The notes: generated from the letters alone by a model not told the origin. A DNA stretch of 64,000 nucleotides from an uncultured Flavobacterium sp. (GCA_943912855.1 CALTVC010000001.1:496001-560000), one strand, 5' to 3'. Counted from the first letter of the stretch, positions 44,422 to 53,526 are shown. Numbers and translations: made by a program.

Positions 44422-45630
44422 TTAACTTTCCAATAGCGAGGTATTTACCCTTGATGCGGCAATGCGCGAAGAAATGATGCCCAGCACAAAGATGGTTCCG
44501 AGGACAATGATTATGGTTGTTGCATCAAACGAAGTAGGATATGCCATGCTAGGGGTTATCATAACCAAATCAAACTGTTGCTGTAAAATTACAATGAGCA
44601 CTCCCAGCGCAAGACCTGCAAACGCACCGATAGCCGTAATAAAAATACCCTGAATAAAGAAAATGCTGCGCAGGCTCTTCGCTTCAGCCCCCAGGTTAAA
44701 GAGGGTTCTTATGTTGTCTTGTTTATCAAGTATGAGCATTATGAGCGCACCGGCAAGACAAAACATAGTCAGCACAGCAACAAGTGTACAAAACAGGTAG
44801 GTAACCAGGTTTTCGGCATTCAGCATTTTGTATAACGAATCGTTTAGCTGCGCACGGTTTTTAATATCTGTTTTACCGCCTATGATTTTTTCAATGTCAC
44901 CGCGCACTGTAGCTTCACTAGCACCCGGTTTCAATTTTATCTCTACACCGCTGTATTGATTTTTAGCAAATCCCAGAAGGTTTTGTGCCAGGTCCAGGCT
45001 ACAGAACACATACTTATTGTCCACATCCTCGTTTACCGCATACACACCTACTATGGTAAGGCTGGCTTTATTAAAACCATCTTCCGCCGATTCTATGACA
45101 CCCTTGCCCGGCTTTGGTACATATACCATAAACGGATGGTTTATGTTTAGCAATCCCAGCGAAAGCTTGCTGTAAATACCACTACCCACCACTACCTGTC
45201 CGGTATACTGTTCCAGCCAGTTGGTTCCCATAAGGCGTTTCGGCTTGTTCATGGGCGCTACTTTAGTGTATAAAGAATCTACACCTTTAAGGTAGGCTAC
45301 CTGTTCTTTTTCGTTGTAGTAAAAAAGCACTCTTTCTTCGGCTATATAGCTGGCTACGGCAATGCCTTTAACAGCACTGAGCTTCGCCTTTTGTTCCGGC
45401 CCCACAATAAAACTCTTGCCCATGGCTGGGGTAACTTTTAAATCAGGGTCTGTATCGCTGGAGAAAGAAAGGCTGTAGTTTTTTAGTCCGCCAAAAACCG
45501 ACATAATAACAAACAATGCCGCAGTACTGACCACTATGCCCAGTGCCGCTATCATGGTAATGATGTTTACGGCTGAGCTTTTGCTCCGGCTTATGGTATA
45601 GCGGCCGGCTATGTACAGTGGAAACGGCAC
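44422..45630 (-). CDS. FtsX/LolE-like ABC transporter permease (GTG start)
   Basis: A 402-residue inner-membrane protein with one N-terminal helix (NIITMIAALGIVVSTAALFV), a large periplasmic MacB-like domain (about 60-265) and three C-terminal helices within an FtsX domain (LFCTLVAVLTMFCLAGALIM, FFIQGIFITAIGAFAGLALG and ending TSLLES). This is the organisation of LolC/LolE permeases that release lipoproteins from the inner membrane. The start is a GTG at 45630. It lies nine bases after rbfA, so the two are co-transcribed. No ATPase gene is next to it. Confidence 0.88.
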   Translation of the reverse strand: MPFPLYIAGRYTISRSKSSAVNIITMIAALGIVVSTAALFVIMSVFGGLKNYSLSFSSDTDPDLKVTPAMGKSFIVGPEQKAKLSAVKGIAVASYIAEERVLFYYNEKEQVAYLKGVDSLYTKVAPMNKPKRLMGTNWLEQYTGQVVVGSGIYSKLSLGLLNINHPFMVYVPKPGKGVIESAEDGFNKASLTIVGVYAVNEDVDNKYVFCSLDLAQNLLGFAKNQYSGVEIKLKPGASEATVRGDIEKIIGGKTDIKNRAQLNDSLYKMLNAENLVTYLFCTLVAVLTMFCLAGALIMLILDKQDNIRTLFNLGAEAKSLRSIFFIQGIFITAIGAFAGLALGVLIVILQQQFDLVMITPSMAYPTSFDATTIIIVLGTIFVLGIISSRIAASRVNTSLLES

Positions 45631-45639
45631 GGGTTTGTA

Positions 45640-46032
45640 TTATAGTTTTTTACGCCTTGGCAGTAGCTCAGGGTTTGTAATAGGATTGTTTTCGCCTTTA
45701 AGTTCGTTATCAAGCGCTTCAATCCTGTCCAGTGAATCATCTACGTAAAACACCAGATTTGGCACTTTGCGCAACTGAAGCCTTACACGCTGTGCAAGGT
45801 CATGCTTAATAAGCGGGGCATTGCTTTTTACGGCATTAAGTATTTCGCCCGCCTTTTCTGAAGGGAAAACGCTAAGGTATACTTTTGCAATAGAAAGGTC
45901 TGTAGTAACCACTACTTTAGATATTGATATGACAAGGTTGCTCACACCGTTCTTACGGATTTCTCCCTGAAGGATATCCACAAGATCCTGTTGTAGCAAC
46001 GCGCCGATTTTTTTTTGCCTGTTTGTTTCCAT
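45640..46032 (-). CDS. rbfA: Ribosome-binding factor A
   Basis: A 130-residue single KH-type domain protein that assists late maturation of the 30S subunit and 16S rRNA 5'-end processing. Typical features are the start NRQKKIGALLQQDLVDILQ, SISKVVVTTDLSIAKVYLSV (the VxVSxDLxxAxVYxS pattern), and LRKVPNLVFYVDDSLDR. Length agrees with the family. Its -7 element ends four bases before the ATG. Confidence 0.96.
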   Translation of the reverse strand: METNRQKKIGALLQQDLVDILQGEIRKNGVSNLVISISKVVVTTDLSIAKVYLSVFPSEKAGEILNAVKSNAPLIKHDLAQRVRLQLRKVPNLVFYVDDSLDRIEALDNELKGENNPITNPELLPRRKKL

Positions 46033-46036
46033 CCTG

Positions 46037-46063
46037 CAAAAGTACTCAATTTATTAATAGCAA
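46037..46063 (-). promoter_or_regulatory. rbfA promoter with almost no leader
   Basis: On the minus strand TTG (46063-46061), a 16-base spacer, TACTTTTG (46044-46037), then only four bases to the ATG at 46032. Confidence 0.6.
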
Positions 46064-46202
46064 GCGCCTAAATGATTTTGCATAGGCAATGATTCCACCT
46101 AAAATTAAACCAACTATACGATATTAGCAACATTTAAGCCCCGTAACTGAATATTTTATTTATTAAGACGTAATTTTACGCCACTTACAGAAAAACAACA
46201 CA

Positions 46203-47039
46203 ATGACTGTACTCACCTTTACACTCATCATGCTGCTGGGCGCCTACCTGGCGGGCTTCATCGGTTCCCTTTCGGGGCTGGGCGGCGGCATCATCATCAT
46301 TCCGCTTTTAACCATAGTTTTAGGCGTAGACATCCACTATGCCATAGGTACCGCGCTGGTATCGGTAATTGCCACATCGTCGGGCTCTGCCGCGGCTTAC
46401 GTACGCGAAGGCATAACCAATATGCGCCTGGGTATGTTCCTGGAAATAGCCACTACCCTTGGAGCGGTAGGCGGCGCACTGATTTCTACCGCCGCACCAT
46501 CGTCGGCAATCGCGGTGATATTCGGGCTTACACTGATATTTTCTGCTATTAATTCGCTACGCAAAAAATCAGAACACGTGCTTGAAACTTCCAGCTCTTT
46601 GGCTGAAAAACTCGACCTGCCTGGAACCTATCCTGCGGTAGACGGAACCCCTATAAAATATGGCGTTAGAAACGTAGCGGGCGGTTTCAGTATGATGGGG
46701 CTTGCCGGAATGATGTCGGGTCTACTTGGCATTGGCTCGGGAGCGTTTAAGGTTATAGCCATGGACAACATTATGCGAATACCATTTAAGGTATCTACCA
46801 CTACGAGCAACTTTATGATGGGCGTTACCGCCGTGGCGAGCTCGGTTATTTACATACAGAAGGGATACATACAGCCTGCTATATGTATGCCTGTGGTTGT
46901 AGGTGTACTGCTTGGTGCGCTTACAGGCGCACGGGTACTTATAAAAGCCAACCCAAAGAAACTACGCCTGTTTTTTGCCTGTCTTATCATAGTGCTGGCA
47001 CTTAACATGATTTATAACGGAATTAAAGGAAACATATAA
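46203..47039 (+). CDS. TauE/SafE-family sulfite/sulfonate exporter
   Basis: A 278-residue inner-membrane protein with about eight helices. The two family repeats begin GAYLAGFIGSLSGLGGGIII and AGMMSGLLGIGSGAFKV, each with the Gly-rich signature of TauE/SafE. These proteins move sulfur-containing organic anions. A one-base overlap with the next gene (TAATG) and the partner DUF1634 match a pair I recall from many Bacteroidota and archaea. The upstream TAATTTTA at 46170 is a near-consensus -7 element. Confidence 0.92.
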   Translation: MTVLTFTLIMLLGAYLAGFIGSLSGLGGGIIIIPLLTIVLGVDIHYAIGTALVSVIATSSGSAAAYVREGITNMRLGMFLEIATTLGAVGGALISTAAPSSAIAVIFGLTLIFSAINSLRKKSEHVLETSSSLAEKLDLPGTYPAVDGTPIKYGVRNVAGGFSMMGLAGMMSGLLGIGSGAFKVIAMDNIMRIPFKVSTTTSNFMMGVTAVASSVIYIQKGYIQPAICMPVVVGVLLGALTGARVLIKANPKKLRLFFACLIIVLALNMIYNGIKGNI

Positions 47040-47428
47040 TGGAACATAACCTGCAACAGGAAAAGGATTTCCAGAAACTTATAGGCAACCTGCTACGCTA
47101 TGGCGTATGGTTGTCGCTTGCGGTGGCGCTGAGCGGCGGTGTGGTATACCTGCTGCACCATAAAGACGAAACGGTAAACTACTCGGTTTTTATAGAAAAC
47201 GACCGTAGTATTTTTACTGTAGTTAACGAAGTACTTAACGGCACAGCAAATGGCGATGGTGCCTCTATCATTTTCCTTGGGGTAATGCTGCTGTTCCTTA
47301 CTCCGGTACTTCGCATGATACTGTCGTTATTCTCATTCATCAGGGAAAAGGACAAAAAGTATATTTTTATAACGCTGCTTGTCATCGGGATTATCTGTAT
47401 GAGTGTGGCGTTAGGGTTTTCGCATTAG
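47039..47428 (+). CDS. DUF1634 membrane protein, partner of TauE/SafE
   Basis: A 129-residue protein with three hydrophobic segments (WLSLAVALSGGVVYLL, IIFLGVMLLFLTPVLRMIL, IFITLLVIGIICMSVALGF). It fits the DUF1634 family in length and in its link to TauE/SafE exporters. It starts inside the stop codon of the exporter gene, so translation is coupled. Its role is unknown, probably a small subunit of the same transport unit. Confidence 0.88.
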   Translation: MEHNLQQEKDFQKLIGNLLRYGVWLSLAVALSGGVVYLLHHKDETVNYSVFIENDRSIFTVVNEVLNGTANGDGASIIFLGVMLLFLTPVLRMILSLFSFIREKDKKYIFITLLVIGIICMSVALGFSH

Positions 47429-47477
47429 TTAAACATTACAACCCGCTTTTTTATATATTTAAAAACCAACCGACAAT

Positions 47478-50447
47478 ATGAAACACTACTTACTTATCGT
47501 ATTTTTCTTTTCATTTTTTTGCGCAAATGCACAAAATTTAGATTTGCAATTAAATGAAATTAATTATTATGGAGATAGCTATCCAACAAACATTACCAAG
47601 TTTGGAAATAAAATTTGTTTTACCTCATATTATAATTACTACCAGCGTGGTCTATGGTTATATGATGAATCAACAGAAGATATGTATTCTGTAGGAAGTG
47701 GCGGAACTGTAAGCACATTAAAGACTGTAGACAACACCTTGTACTACACAAAATACAGCGATACTTATGAATTATGGAAGACCGACGGAACAATAGAAGG
47801 TACAACGCTTGTTAAAGATCTTAATACCAGCAGTAACATCTCGCAACCAACAACATGGAACGGAAAGCTATATTTTATAAGATATAATCAAAACTATGGC
47901 TCTGAAATTTGGGAATCAGACGGTACTGAAGCAGGAACACATATACTAAAAGACATAAACCCTGAAAATACGGATGATGGTATTTATAATTTATTTGTGT
48001 TTAATAATTCGCTTTATTTTAGTGCAAATTCATCTGAATATGGTAATGAGTTGTGGAAAAGTGACGGTACAGAAGTAGGAACCCTTCTATTTAAAGATAT
48101 TGCAACTGGAATATCAAATTCTAATCCTAGTAATCCTATAATCCATAACAACAATTTTTTCTTTTTTTGTACAACACCCGAAAACGGAACAGAACTTTGG
48201 AAAAGTGATGGAACAACAGAAGGAACAACTCTTTTTAAAGAGTTTGTAGCCGGCCCTATGGGGCTTAATGTTTATCAACAAAATCTTGAAGGTATATCTG
48301 TACCTGGCCAATACTTTATTTTTTTAACCTATTATGATAATTATCGTCGCTTATGGAAAAGTGATGGGACAATTGATGGGACAACTGAACTTAAAATTTT
48401 AAATCAACAGACAGATAATATTTATTTGTTCTCTGACTTTAAATTATTGAATGACGTACCCTATTTTTTAGGACATGAATACTACGGAATAAAAGGGCAA
48501 ATATGGACTACAAACGGAACACCTGAAGGCACGGTTGCTACTATTGACATAACCCAGTTAAATGGTGGCAATATTTCTAACTTTTCAGCTAGTGACAGCT
48601 ACCTTATTTTTTCTATTTTCGGTAATGATTATGATTTAAAACCATGGATATCTGATGGAACACAAGGAGGCACACATTTACTTAGTAATATTAGTGTACA
48701 AAGTACTTCTGCCGGATATCTTGAGTTTTTTTCATCGGCTAATAAGACGTATTTCCCTGCGGGTTACAACTCGGCAAATGGTGTAGAACTTTGGGCAACT
48801 GACGGAACTGAATTAAACACTAAGATGGTGAAAGATCTATCCCATACATATTCAGGAATTTTAACAGGACGTGGAACGCTTTCTTCTTCGAAACTAAACA
48901 ACAAGCTTATTTTTGCCGGAAATGATGGTTTATCTGGTACAGAACCCTTTATAAGTGATGGAACACAAGAAGGAACGCGTATAATAAAAGACATTAATCC
49001 TAATGGCTACAACTCTTGTGGCTTTACAAACGAACTCACCGGGAATATTTTCACTAAAGTGAATAATAAAATATATTTTAATGGTATTACTCCAGAAAGC
49101 GGATGGGAGTTATTTGTTACAGATGGCACTGAAGAAGGCACACACCTCGTTAAAGATATATCACCTGGAAGCACTAGCGGCGTTATAGGATACACTTACC
49201 TCATGACATATAATGACATCTTCTTTTTTAAAGCAAACGACAACATTCACGGCGAAGAACTTTGGCGCACAGATGGTACTGAGGAAGGTACATGGATGGT
49301 TAAGGATATCTATCCTGGTACTGACTCGGGTCTTTACTCTTCCAACAGCTATTACAATAGTAAAAAAAATTATGCTGTATGCAACGGATTTTTATACTTT
49401 TTAGCGCAAGACGTCCAAGGACGAGCAATATGGAGAACAGATGGAACAGAAGCAGGCACAACAAAGGTAATAGTGTTGGAAAATAATGCGGAACCTCAAA
49501 TTATAGGTGCAAACAACAATAGAATTTTCATAACTAATTATGGATTGAATTACTTATACAGCAGTGACGGAACCCAAGATGGCACAACATTAATTCAATC
49601 CGGAATTATTTCAAACTATTTACATTTTCATTATACATGCATAGTAAATAACCAATTATATTACAATGTTAATACATATGCCACCGGGCGAAGCGTGTTT
49701 AGAAGTGATGGAACTTTAGCAGGAACTGTACTTATTAAAGGCGACTTACCTACAGATTTAAGTGTAAAGTTCATGGAATCATGTGGAGATAATGTTTTCT
49801 TTGGTTTGGGATCCAATGGATACCTTGATCCTTACAGCACGCAGGTATGGAAAACAGATGGCACTACCTTTGGTACTACTCAACTTTACGTAGCTGAGGA
49901 TTACGGCACAATTACAGACTATAATTGCCTTGGTAACAAACTTTTGTTTTTAAAAACGGATTTCATGAGACCTAGTGAATTACTTATTTCAGATGGCATT
50001 GCAACTAACTTACTTACTGTCAATGTTACAAATGCTTCACAGTTTAATAGTGTATCCTCTTCAGAGGGATTAAGTAGTATATTTGGAACTATCGGCAATA
50101 AACTATTTCTTGGGGGACAAACCTCAAAATCTGGACTTGAATTGTATGTAACAACTTTAGACGAAAATTTCCTGAACCTACCTGATGACGAAACTTACGA
50201 CGATAAGCATAAAAACGATATAGTATTGTACCCTAATCCTTCTAAAGAATGGGTAAATATTTACTCTAGTTCAAGCAGTATCATATATTCTCTTGAGATT
50301 TTTGATTTAACAGGTAAACAGCTTGCAACAACAATTATAAATAATACAGGCTATAAACTAGCAACTACTTTCCTTCCTAACGGTATTTATTTAATAAAGG
50401 TTATGTCATCTAATGGTATAATTACACGAAAACTAATCAAGTCGTAA
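47478..50447 (+). CDS. ELWxxDGT-repeat surface protein with T9SS sorting domain
   Basis: A 989-residue secreted protein: signal peptide (MKHYLLIVFFFSFFCANAQN), about 16 repeats of roughly 50-60 residues each with a core such as LWKTDGTIEGTTLVKDLN, and a T9SS type A domain at about 915-989 (VLYPNPSKEWVNIYSS, LPNGIYLIKVMSSNG, ending RKLIKS). The last repeats are degenerate (LLISDGIATN). Repeats may form a beta-propeller or solenoid on the cell surface; adhesion or polymer binding is inferred, not shown. GC is visibly lower than in neighbours. It ends two bases before the epimerase start. Confidence 0.88.
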   Translation: MKHYLLIVFFFSFFCANAQNLDLQLNEINYYGDSYPTNITKFGNKICFTSYYNYYQRGLWLYDESTEDMYSVGSGGTVSTLKTVDNTLYYTKYSDTYELWKTDGTIEGTTLVKDLNTSSNISQPTTWNGKLYFIRYNQNYGSEIWESDGTEAGTHILKDINPENTDDGIYNLFVFNNSLYFSANSSEYGNELWKSDGTEVGTLLFKDIATGISNSNPSNPIIHNNNFFFFCTTPENGTELWKSDGTTEGTTLFKEFVAGPMGLNVYQQNLEGISVPGQYFIFLTYYDNYRRLWKSDGTIDGTTELKILNQQTDNIYLFSDFKLLNDVPYFLGHEYYGIKGQIWTTNGTPEGTVATIDITQLNGGNISNFSASDSYLIFSIFGNDYDLKPWISDGTQGGTHLLSNISVQSTSAGYLEFFSSANKTYFPAGYNSANGVELWATDGTELNTKMVKDLSHTYSGILTGRGTLSSSKLNNKLIFAGNDGLSGTEPFISDGTQEGTRIIKDINPNGYNSCGFTNELTGNIFTKVNNKIYFNGITPESGWELFVTDGTEEGTHLVKDISPGSTSGVIGYTYLMTYNDIFFFKANDNIHGEELWRTDGTEEGTWMVKDIYPGTDSGLYSSNSYYNSKKNYAVCNGFLYFLAQDVQGRAIWRTDGTEAGTTKVIVLENNAEPQIIGANNNRIFITNYGLNYLYSSDGTQDGTTLIQSGIISNYLHFHYTCIVNNQLYYNVNTYATGRSVFRSDGTLAGTVLIKGDLPTDLSVKFMESCGDNVFFGLGSNGYLDPYSTQVWKTDGTTFGTTQLYVAEDYGTITDYNCLGNKLLFLKTDFMRPSELLISDGIATNLLTVNVTNASQFNSVSSSEGLSSIFGTIGNKLFLGGQTSKSGLELYVTTLDENFLNLPDDETYDDKHKNDIVLYPNPSKEWVNIYSSSSSIIYSLEIFDLTGKQLATTIINNTGYKLATTFLPNGIYLIKVMSSNGIITRKLIKS

Positions 50448-50449
50448 CC

Positions 50450-50860
50450 ATGAGAAAAATAGAACACCTGGGCATAGCCGTAAAAAGCCTGGAGGTAAGC
50501 ACTCCGCTTTTTGAAAAACTGCTGAACACACCTTGCTATAAAACCGAAGAAGTAGCCAGCGAGGGCGTAAAAACCGCTTTCCTGCAAAACGGCCCTAATA
50601 AAATAGAATTGCTTGAAGCCACGAATCCGGATAGCCCGATTGCTAAGTTTTTAGAGAAGAAAGGCGAAGGGATTCATCACATCGCTTTTGATGTGGAGGA
50701 TATAGTAGCCGAAATAGCCCGTCTTAAAGCCGAAGGTTTTACTATACTTAACGAAACCCCAAAGAAAGGTGCCGACAATAAACTGGTGGCTTTCCTGCAC
50801 CCTAAAGGCACCAATGGCGTGCTTATAGAGCTGTGCCAGGAAGCGCCGAAGGTGGTTTAA
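50450..50860 (+). CDS. mce: Methylmalonyl-CoA epimerase
   Basis: A 136-residue VOC-fold enzyme converting (S)- to (R)-methylmalonyl-CoA, linking propionyl-CoA metabolism to succinyl-CoA. Family features are the start KIEHLGIAVKSLE with the first metal His, the second metal site in EGIHHIAFDVEDI, and the closing TNGVLIELCQEAP with the metal Glu. Its start lies two bases after the T9SS gene stop, but the composition of the two genes differs, so the adjacency may be accidental. Confidence 0.94.
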   Translation: MRKIEHLGIAVKSLEVSTPLFEKLLNTPCYKTEEVASEGVKTAFLQNGPNKIELLEATNPDSPIAKFLEKKGEGIHHIAFDVEDIVAEIARLKAEGFTILNETPKKGADNKLVAFLHPKGTNGVLIELCQEAPKVV

Positions 50861-50866
50861 AAATTT

Positions 50867-50926
50867 GTTTCAGGTTTAAAGTTTCAGGTTGGCACTCTAC
50901 TGAACCTGAAACTTTAAACCTGAAAC
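50867..50926. terminator. Perfect 24-bp inverted repeat between convergent genes
   Basis: The left arm 50867-50890 (GTTTCAGGTTTAAAGTTTCA then GGTT) is perfectly complementary to 50903-50926 around a 12-base loop. It lies between the mce and thiL stops. There is no T tract, so it may be a repeat element serving as a two-way terminator. Confidence 0.6.
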
Positions 50927-50932
50927 CTGAAA

Positions 50933-51988
50933 CTAAGCGACTTCGTCGCTTAGCGCATTCCAACCTCTTGATTTAAGAGGAATCTTAGTATTGGCACGGG
51001 TAATAAGGTGTATGCCCTCGCTTTCTTGTGTGGTATGCCCTATTACGGTAAAGTTCGGGTTGCCTTTTATCTTATCAAAGTCCTCCATTTTTACGGTGAA
51101 AAGCAACTCATAGTCTTCTCCGCCGTTAATGGCTACCGTGGTAATATCTATATTAAACTCCTCGCAGGCACTTATCAGTTGTGGGTCGGCAGGAATTTTT
51201 TCTTCATACAAATTGCACCCTACCCCACTCTGCTTACAAATGTGTATAATCTCAGACGAAAGTCCGTCTGATATATCTATCATAGCCGTAGGGGTAACCT
51301 CCAGTTCTTTCAGCAGTTCGCGTACATCAGTGCGGGCTTCCGGCTTCAGCTGGCGTTCTATGAGGTAGGTATAGGCATCAAGGTCGGGTTGGTTATTAGG
51401 GTTCACCTGAAACACCTGTTTTTCACGTTCCAAAACCTGAAGCCCCATATAGGCAGCACCCACATCTCCGGTTACCACAAGCAGGTCGGTAGTACCGGCA
51501 CCGTTACGGTATACAATATCTTCGGCATTAGCCTCACCAAGCGCGGTAATGCTCAGTATCATCCCCTTTTGAGATGACGTGGTATCACCACCCACAATAT
51601 CAACATTATACACGCGTGCAGCCAGTTTTATACCCTCGTACAGCTCATCTAACGCCTCAAGAGGGAAACGGTTGCTCACGGCAATAGAAACGGTTATTTG
51701 CGTCGGTTTTGCGTTCATGGCGGCAATGTCACTCACGTTTACCACCACGGCTTTATAACCAAGGTGTTTCAGTGGCATATATGCCAGGTCGAAATGCACG
51801 CCTTCAATAAGCAGGTCAGTACTCACCACTACTTTTTTATCGGCAAAGTCAAGCACGGCGGCATCATCGCCTATACCCTTAAGAGTAGAGGGTTGCTGGA
51901 TTTCTATATTAGCGGTAAGGTGGTCTACAAGCCCGAACTCGCCCAACGCACCAAGGCTGGTACGTTGCTGGTTTTTATCTTCAATCAT
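50933..51988 (-). CDS. thiL: Thiamine-monophosphate kinase
   Basis: A 351-residue cytosolic ATP-dependent kinase making thiamine diphosphate from thiamine monophosphate. It shows the PurM-like fold: LKGIGDDAAVLDF (Mg/ATP site), VVVSTDLLIEGVHFD, VNVSDIAAMNAKPTQI, DIVGGDTTSS, TAMIDISDGLSSEI and INGGEDYELLFTV. Length is normal. No other thiamine gene is nearby. Confidence 0.95.
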   Translation of the reverse strand: MIEDKNQQRTSLGALGEFGLVDHLTANIEIQQPSTLKGIGDDAAVLDFADKKVVVSTDLLIEGVHFDLAYMPLKHLGYKAVVVNVSDIAAMNAKPTQITVSIAVSNRFPLEALDELYEGIKLAARVYNVDIVGGDTTSSQKGMILSITALGEANAEDIVYRNGAGTTDLLVVTGDVGAAYMGLQVLEREKQVFQVNPNNQPDLDAYTYLIERQLKPEARTDVRELLKELEVTPTAMIDISDGLSSEIIHICKQSGVGCNLYEEKIPADPQLISACEEFNIDITTVAINGGEDYELLFTVKMEDFDKIKGNPNFTVIGHTTQESEGIHLITRANTKIPLKSRGWNALSDEVA

Positions 51989-52112
51989 TTTTCTTAGCTT
52001 CTGAGTTTCTTAGCTACTGAGTAACTTAGCGACAAAGGTAGTTTAAAAGTTACAGAGCGACAAAGTCGCAAAGGTTTGAAGGGAAATCAGATTCGTTAGA
52101 ATCATAATAACG

Positions 52113-52421
52113 TTATATAATTCCTGACCTCCTATCCCAAATTTTGGGATCTCTTGAGCTATGAAAAACGGCATAAACACGAATAAAATCTGCCTCGACA
52201 GTATAGTGGATGAGAAACGGGAATTTATTAACCCTCGCAAAAAAAACATCACTAAAGCGCACAGCAAAAAGCAACGGATTCTTTTTCAATTCGTTAATAT
52301 CTTTCATAACCTGCGCCCTGAACCTTTTGCCTAATCCTACAGATTGTTCTTCATACCATAAGCCGGCATCAACAATATCCTGAAGGGCATCCTGGTCAAT
52401 CTGAATTTTATAGCGTTTCAA
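52113..52421 (-). CDS. ParE/RelE-type toxin
   Basis: A 102-residue protein with the RelE/ParE fold pattern: YKIQIDQDALQDIVDAGLWY, then EEQSVGLGKRFRAQVMKDI, NPLLFAVRFSDVFFARVNKF, and FLIHYTVEADFIRVYAVFHSSRDP. The AVFHSSRDP end and central Arg/Phe positions are typical of this family. ParE proteins poison gyrase and RelE proteins cut mRNA; which applies here cannot be told. Its antitoxin gene is two bases upstream on the same strand. Confidence 0.87.
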   Translation of the reverse strand: MKRYKIQIDQDALQDIVDAGLWYEEQSVGLGKRFRAQVMKDINELKKNPLLFAVRFSDVFFARVNKFPFLIHYTVEADFIRVYAVFHSSRDPKIWDRRSGII

Positions 52422-52423
52422 AA

Positions 52424-52645
52424 CTAAAGTGTTTTTGAAACTTCATCCCAATCCAAAAGACGCTCAGGATTTGCTTTTGCTTTTGCAATACGGTCAAAGA
52501 CTATAGCCTTGTGCGATTCAGGCACTTCATAAGACTGGTCCCAAAGTGCATCATTCAGTTTTATCTTATCCTGAGGAGATAACTGCTTAACCGCCTGAAT
52601 AAGTTGCTCAACCGTAAGGTTAATATTTAAGTTTATTGATTCCAT
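52424..52645 (-). CDS. Antitoxin of the ParE-type pair (addiction-module family)
   Basis: A 73-residue protein, likely the antitoxin of the adjacent toxin: NLNINLTVEQLIQAVKQLSP, IKLNDALWDQSYEVPESHK, and a tail with RLLDWDEVSKTL, resembling short addiction-module proteins (for example of the type with a C-terminal DWDEV box). No DNA-binding domain is visible. The first gene of the pair, with a -7 element ending five bases before its ATG. Confidence 0.82.
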   Translation of the reverse strand: MESINLNINLTVEQLIQAVKQLSPQDKIKLNDALWDQSYEVPESHKAIVFDRIAKAKANPERLLDWDEVSKTL

Positions 52646-52650
52646 AACAA

Positions 52651-52658
52651 CAAAAATA
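52651..52658 (-). promoter_or_regulatory. Toxin-antitoxin -7 element with almost no leader
   Basis: On the minus strand TATTTTTG ends five bases before the antitoxin ATG at 52645. Confidence 0.5.
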
Positions 52659-52703
52659 ACAAAAAAATAAACTCTTAATCAGCAACATCCGTTAAAGTGC
52701 ACA

Positions 52704-52734
52704 ACAAAAAAACGCGCCCCAACCGGAGCGCGTT
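52704..52734 (-). terminator. sdhCAB terminator
   Basis: On the minus strand AACGCGCTCC (52734-52725) pairs with GGGGCGCGTT (52720-52711) around a GGTT loop, followed by T residues. Confidence 0.88.
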
Positions 52735-52764
52735 TCCCTATAACAGATATTTGACCAGGTCAAA

Positions 52765-53526
52765 TTATTTTACACTTGCAAAAAGGTATTCCCTGTTCAT
52801 ACGGGCAATGTTTTCAAGCGAAATGCCTTTAGGACATTCTACTTCACATGCACCTGTATTAGTACAGTTACCGAATCCTTCTTCGTCCATTTGGCGTACC
52901 ATGTTTAGTACACGTTGTGTAGCCTCTACTTTACCTTGTGGTAGTAGCGCGTACTGAGATACCTTAGCACCTACAAACAGCATCGCAGATCCGTTTTTAC
53001 AAGAAGCAACACAAGCACCACAACCAATACAAGCAGCAGCTTCAAAAGCACGGTCTGCATCGTGTTTAGGTACCGGGGTAGCGTTAGCATCTATAGTACG
53101 GCCTGATGTGTTTACCGATACGAAACCACCCGCCTGTTGTATACGGTCGAATGCCGAACGGTCTACCATAAGGTCTTTGATAACCGGGAACGCCTTACTT
53201 CTCCATGGCTCTACATAGATGGTATCACCATCTTTAAACGAACGCATGTGCAGCTGACAAGTTGTTACCTTGCTCGCCGGACCGTGCGCCTGTCCGTTAA
53301 TGTAAAGCGAACACATACCGCAAATACCTTCGCGGCAGTCGTGGTCAAAGGCAACAGGCTCCTGCCTGTTGTTTATCAGCTGTTCGTTAAGCTGATCCAG
53401 CATCTCTAGGAAAGAGCTGTCTGTAGAAACATCGTTAAGTTTATACGTTTCTATGCTTCCCTTTTGTTTGGCGTTTTTCTGGCGCCATATTTTTAGGGTT
53501 ATATTGATATTTTTATTAGAAGCCAT
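52765..53526 (-). CDS. sdhB: Succinate dehydrogenase/fumarate reductase iron-sulfur subunit
   Basis: A 253-residue subunit of complex II. The start at MASNKN (53526) is preferred to 53583, which overlaps the SdhA end. It carries the 2Fe-2S set [18 protein letters not shown] with a later Cys, the 4Fe-4S motif [19 protein letters not shown] and the 3Fe-4S/4Fe-4S set [17 protein letters not shown]. It passes electrons from SdhA flavin to the quinone site of SdhC. Last gene of sdhCAB. Confidence 0.97.
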   Translation of the reverse strand: MASNKNINITLKIWRQKNAKQKGSIETYKLNDVSTDSSFLEMLDQLNEQLINNRQEPVAFDHDCREGICGMCSLYINGQAHGPASKVTTCQLHMRSFKDGDTIYVEPWRSKAFPVIKDLMVDRSAFDRIQQAGGFVSVNTSGRTIDANATPVPKHDADRAFEAAACIGCGACVASCKNGSAMLFVGAKVSQYALLPQGKVEATQRVLNMVRQMDEEGFGNCTNTGACEVECPKGISLENIARMNREYLFASVK

